In this document: positions 4,052-6,702 of the stretch, one piece after another
Numbering within the stretch: position 1 is the first letter of the stretch
Layout of the letters: each line of letters opens with the position of its first letter
DNA from: Nitrospinae bacterium RIFCSPLOWO2_12_FULL_45_22
GTDB taxonomy: Bacteria > 2-12-FULL-45-22
Length of the DNA stretch: 6,702 nt
Assembly (NCBI GenBank): GCA_001803565.1
Contig: MHDQ01000216.1
Coordinates: 1 to 6,702, forward strand
Reading direction: 5' to 3'
Translations under genes and position numbers: made by a program
The notes under the pieces: model-generated
Databases searched by the model: none
What the model was told of the DNA's origin: nothing
What the model saw: the letters and a program-made list of their open reading frames with translations, nothing else

Positions 4052-5023
4052 TTACCAGCGCCAGAGGGCTACACAGAAAACGATACTTAAAGCCAATAAT
4101 AGATTAGAGTAGGCCAGGACTAAGAAAAGTTTCTGATAAGGAAAATTACCCGGCCCGGGAGCCGCTCCCGTTATGCTAGTAAGTACACCTATTATGGGGA
4201 ATTTCTCTAAGGGTTTTTCTCCATGAGGCGATTGAACTAGTGCCTCACCCAGTTCTTTACCGGCTTCATGCCGCTGCATATGGGCTCCAGTTTTCCAGAG
4301 ACGGCTCTGGGACAGGTCATAAACCCTGCCCCACACCGCCACATATATTCCCTTGCCCTCCTTACCAGCAAAAGTTTCCAACTCTTCCAGGGTAAAGATT
4401 TTCTGGACTGGCTGCAGCGGTTGGCCTCCTTTATACCTTTTGAGCCTCGGATTGATAACGAAGGTTACCAGGCTAGCTGAGCATAGCATAAGAAGAAAAA
4501 GGCTACTCTTAACTAACAATATCTCCCCAAAGGTAGTAGAAGTTAATTCCGCTAAAGAATTTAATTTGGCTATGGATAGATAGATACCTGTGCTAACCAG
4601 GATAATAATACAGGCCCAACTGTAGACTATCTCTTTGGTAGGTATACCACCCTCTACCGTACGGGGTGAGAGTATCAGGTGGATAAAAAGGATTGCTCCT
4701 AGCCAGGCTACAGCGGCGGCCAGGTGGAGCCACCCCACTGTCAGTTGGAGGCAACGTTGCCATATATAAGCCCGGGCAGTAGGGATAGGCCAGCGGTGTC
4801 CACGAGTGCGAAATGCCTCACCGGTGCTATTTAATATGCCACCACCGCCTGGGTCTATATGACAGCCCTCACAGGGTTGGTTGGTCTGAATGGCATATTC
4901 AGGATGGCTGGCTGTTTCGACTGGTAGGAATAAAAAAATAGAGGACAGGGTTATTCCAAATATAACCCAGGAACTTCTACGAAAGATTAAACCAACTCCC
5001 TCAATCAATTGTCCTGTACGCAT
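4052..5023 (-). CDS. membrane haem protein: CxxCH motif + CopD-like transmembrane domain + cytochrome b5-like domain
   Basis: The 323-residue protein has a hydrophobic N-terminal segment (about 16-36) that looks like a signal anchor, then C-E-G-C-H at 51-55, a c-type haem motif in a G-G-G-G loop. A CopD/DUF-like helical bundle follows, with G-W-L-H-L-A-A-A-V-A-W-L-G at 97-109 and helices at about 97-119, 131-152 and 166-190. Next comes a soluble cytochrome b5-like haem/steroid-binding domain at about 208-282 (F-T-L-E-E-L, V-Y-D-L-S-Q-S, W-K-T-G-A-H-M-Q-R-H-E-A-G, S-P-H-G). A C-terminal helix lies at about 298-320. Two different haem types on one membrane protein suggest an electron-transfer role at the cytoplasmic membrane, which is an inference. 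The ribosome binding site is weak and two out-of-frame ATGs precede the start, which lies 37 bases from the MITE end. Confidence 0.8.
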   Translation of the reverse strand: MRTGQLIEGVGLIFRRSSWVIFGITLSSIFLFLPVETASHPEYAIQTNQPCEGCHIDPGGGGILNSTGEAFRTRGHRWPIPTARAYIWQRCLQLTVGWLHLAAAVAWLGAILFIHLILSPRTVEGGIPTKEIVYSWACIIILVSTGIYLSIAKLNSLAELTSTTFGEILLVKSSLFLLMLCSASLVTFVINPRLKRYKGGQPLQPVQKIFTLEELETFAGKEGKGIYVAVWGRVYDLSQSRLWKTGAHMQRHEAGKELGEALVQSPHGEKPLEKFPIIGVLTSITGAAPGPGNFPYQKLFLVLAYSNLLLALSIVFCVALWRW

Positions 5024-5060
5024 TCATGCAAATCCAAGCATGAACCTCTCGATAATTATT

Positions 5061-5264
5061 GGCATCCTTCATTTTTCCAATTAACATTTTAACCCATAAG
5101 AGTGTAAGCAAGAGGGGATAAGGAGATAGGAGAGATAATGGAGATAAAGAAAATAGCCTGATATTTCCCTATTCTCATAATCTCCAAATCCCCTTTTCTT
5201 ACACAGGTTAACTACTATGTTCTTCCAAACCGTTAACTACTTTTGGTGAAATATGAAGGATGCC
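5061..5264. mobile_element. 204-bp foldback MITE with terminal inverted repeats
   Basis: The left end ggcatccttcatttttcc and the reverse complement of the right end, ggcatccttcatatttcacc, share their outer 12 bases exactly. Inner arms, gtgtaag with aggggataaggagatag (about 5102-5128), pair imperfectly with the run ending cccctt-ttcttacac (about 5170-5204), so the whole unit can fold back. Possible 3-bp target duplications (att) flank it. It has no coding capacity. Its right end matches the IS remnant at 1208-1240 in 31 of 33 bases. The left half is a polypurine tract with repeated ggagata words. It lies 5 bases from one gene's stop and 37 bases before the next start. Confidence 0.75.
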
Positions 5265-5269
5265 ATTCT

Positions 5270-6391
5270 TTATACTAATTCCAATTGGAGCATCTCTAGA
5301 AAGGCCTCGATGCGGGTACGGAACTGCCCGGCCGGGATAGTAATGTCGAATTCAAGGAAGAGGCTCGGTATGCCTAACTTCTCTTTCAATTCTCGCATTA
5401 TGACCGGGTTATCAAACTCATGGGGGTCACAAAACTTCTGCTGGATAACAATAGCTCCTTGTACCTGGTAATCCTGTGCTAACTGCATTATATGAGGGAG
5501 CCTCAGCCGCGCTGGCCAGTCTTTCTGCGGACAAGGGGGACGTTCCAGGTAGCGGGCAGCAATAGCCCCCAGGCGATCTTCTCCGTTAACCACCTCATTC
5601 CAAAAATAGCGGCTGCCGGTACAATGCTCATCTATCACTACCGTCGAACCAAGCTCTTCAGCCAGTCTTATCATCTCGGTATCATCATCTTCACTGCCTA
5701 TCAGCATCAGCCGGATACCCGGGTCGCGGCTATTATCCCTTTCAGGCAACTCCTGTAAGGTCTCTGCCAGCCACTGGTTATGCTCGGTCTTATCGGCAAA
5801 ATGGCTCGAAAGGACCATCTCCATCGCTTCTACCCCGGAAACAGGAGGTGCTTCCGCCTTGCGCAACTCATAAATCTGCCGCATGAGCCTTCTGTTAGTA
5901 TTGAGCATGTCAATCCCCCGGTCTAAATCTCCTTGAGAGATAGTCTTACCAGTCCACTCTTCCAGAGACTTCATAAAGGCCGCGAACTCCCCTTTAAGAA
6001 AGGGTTTAGCACTGGGTGATTGTACTGTAGCAGGCATAGCTATAAAATAGCTGTAGGATAGCGGGATATGCATTTCCCAGCTTGCAAAAGTCTGCCGGAT
6101 ATGCATACAACTATGCCCTATGGTTATGCCATCTAAATAGTCATAACGGCTCAGGAGGCCCTGGGCTAAACAGTCCCTACAAAAGGGGCAGAACATTGGG
6201 TAGATGTGGGGATCGGTTACATCCTGGGGCTCATGGCTGCCGAGGACCCTTACCGGGAGGATTCCAGCGGCATAAACAATCTCTTCCGGGATATAGGTGC
6301 AGAAATAACCTAATATCTTTCCCCCAGTACGCTCTTTCCATGCCCGGGCATATTGATGTCGGCTCTGTACTACTTCATGAAACTTTTCCAT
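5270..6391 (-). CDS. benzoyl-CoA reductase / 2-hydroxyacyl-CoA dehydratase family subunit (BcrC/HgdC-type)
   Basis: This 373-residue protein is the usual length for the family. It starts A-W-K-E-R-T-G-G-K-I-L-G-Y-F-C-T-Y-I-P-E-E-I-V-Y-A-A-G-I-L-P-V, the diagnostic opening of BcrC/BzdN/HgdC-type subunits that bind a [4Fe-4S] cluster and reduce or dehydrate a CoA thioester using an ATP-driven activator. Candidate cluster cysteines are C68 (with C71 and C74), C95 in H-S-C-M-H, and C321 in Q-Q-K-F-C-D-P-H-E. This C-D-P-H-E-F-D motif and the L-x-x-E-x-D motif near 346-349 are family signatures. The ATG at 6391 follows aggaggtaagct. The partner subunit and activator are not in the window, so the substrate (aromatic or hydroxyacyl-CoA) is undecided. 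The crotonase just upstream supports a CoA-ester pathway. Confidence 0.85.
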   Translation of the reverse strand: MEKFHEVVQSRHQYARAWKERTGGKILGYFCTYIPEEIVYAAGILPVRVLGSHEPQDVTDPHIYPMFCPFCRDCLAQGLLSRYDYLDGITIGHSCMHIRQTFASWEMHIPLSYSYFIAMPATVQSPSAKPFLKGEFAAFMKSLEEWTGKTISQGDLDRGIDMLNTNRRLMRQIYELRKAEAPPVSGVEAMEMVLSSHFADKTEHNQWLAETLQELPERDNSRDPGIRLMLIGSEDDDTEMIRLAEELGSTVVIDEHCTGSRYFWNEVVNGEDRLGAIAARYLERPPCPQKDWPARLRLPHIMQLAQDYQVQGAIVIQQKFCDPHEFDNPVIMRELKEKLGIPSLFLEFDITIPAGQFRTRIEAFLEMLQLELV

Positions 6392-6437
6392 AGCTTACCT
6401 CCTATTATAATTGTTCTGAACTATGATCGAATAGATA

Positions 6438-6702
6438 TTATCTACCTCGGAATACCGGCTTTCGTTTCTCCAGAAAGGCGCTTACCCCTTCTTTCTGGTC
6501 TTCGGTAGCCATAAGGTAGAGCATAACGTCCAGGGAATGTTTATACTCCTCGCCACCCAAAAAGCGATTTACTGAGGCCTTGTAGACCCGCAGGGCAAGG
6601 GGGGCAACGTTCATCAACTTTCCGGCCAATTCCATACAGTTGTCCATCAGTTGTTCATGAGGCACAACTTTATTAATCAGTCCAATCCGTAAAGCCTCCT
6701 GG
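6438..6702 (-). CDS. enoyl-CoA hydratase/crotonase family protein, C-terminal part (5' partial)
   Basis: About 87 residues are visible, running off the window edge: Q-E-A-L-R-I-G-L-I-N-K-V-V-P-H-E-Q-L, then a helical C-terminus ending E-D-Q-K-E-G-V-S-A-F-L-E-K-R-K-P-V-F-R-G-R. The A-L-x-x-G-L-I-N-x-V-V-P segment and the E-K-R-x-P-x-F-x-G tail are standard crotonase features. The enzyme would add water across an enoyl-CoA double bond. The oxyanion-hole and catalytic glutamates lie upstream, out of view, so substrate is unknown. The stop is 46 bases before the next start, on the same strand, consistent with one operon. The GTG at 6665 is internal (native V-V-P) and not a start. Confidence 0.88.
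   Translation of the reverse strand, partial: QEALRIGLINKVVPHEQLMDNCMELAGKLMNVAPLALRVYKASVNRFLGGEEYKHSLDVMLYLMATEDQKEGVSAFLEKRKPVFRGR

Overview
The window appears to come from an anaerobic bacterium. It encodes a benzoyl-CoA reductase/2-hydroxyacyl-CoA dehydratase-type subunit, a crotonase and a multihaem-type membrane protein, all with strong AGGAGG-like ribosome binding sites. Base composition is moderate. A Bacillota (Peptococcaceae-like) or Desulfobacterota-like host would fit, but the sequence alone does not settle this.

Layout. (1) At 1-92 (+) is the C-terminal tail of a probable aromatic amino acid (histidine-type) ammonia-lyase. (2) At 281-3730 lies the most notable object: a gene-cassette array with no visible integrase. 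Four attC-like recombination sites (281-338, 1477-1534, 2251-2311, 3106-3164) all point the same way (minus). Each sits just after the stop codon of a toxin gene. The four gene pairs are all type II toxin-antitoxin modules: a 66-aa antitoxin with a RelE/HigB-like toxin, Phd/YefM with a VapC PIN toxin, a small antitoxin with a ParE/RelE toxin, and a small antitoxin with a MazF/PemK toxin. This matches a CALIN (cluster of attC sites lacking an integrase). The ParE-like toxin carries an in-frame amber codon at position 19. (3) The array is interrupted at 813-1482 by the C-terminal two thirds of a flavodoxin-family reductase, abutting an insertion-sequence remnant (inverted-repeat end plus a transposase C-terminus). 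The transposase sequence stops exactly at the G/TT core of an attC site. (4) At 4052-6702, all on the minus strand, is a probable metabolic operon: crotonase C-terminus (partial), BcrC/HgdC-like subunit, and a fusion of a c-type haem motif, a CopD-like membrane domain and a cytochrome b5-like domain. A 204-bp foldback MITE (5061-5264) sits between the last two genes. Its terminal inverted repeat matches the end of the IS remnant at 1208-1240 in 31 of 33 positions, so the MITE is probably a non-autonomous relative of that IS.

How the parts relate. The TA cassettes probably act as addiction modules that stabilise an otherwise silent cassette array, and at least three carry their own promoter-like sequences. 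The operon on the right is ordinary host metabolism (CoA-thioester reduction or dehydration, hydration, and possibly membrane electron transfer). It has been decorated by a MITE from the same IS family that disrupted the array.
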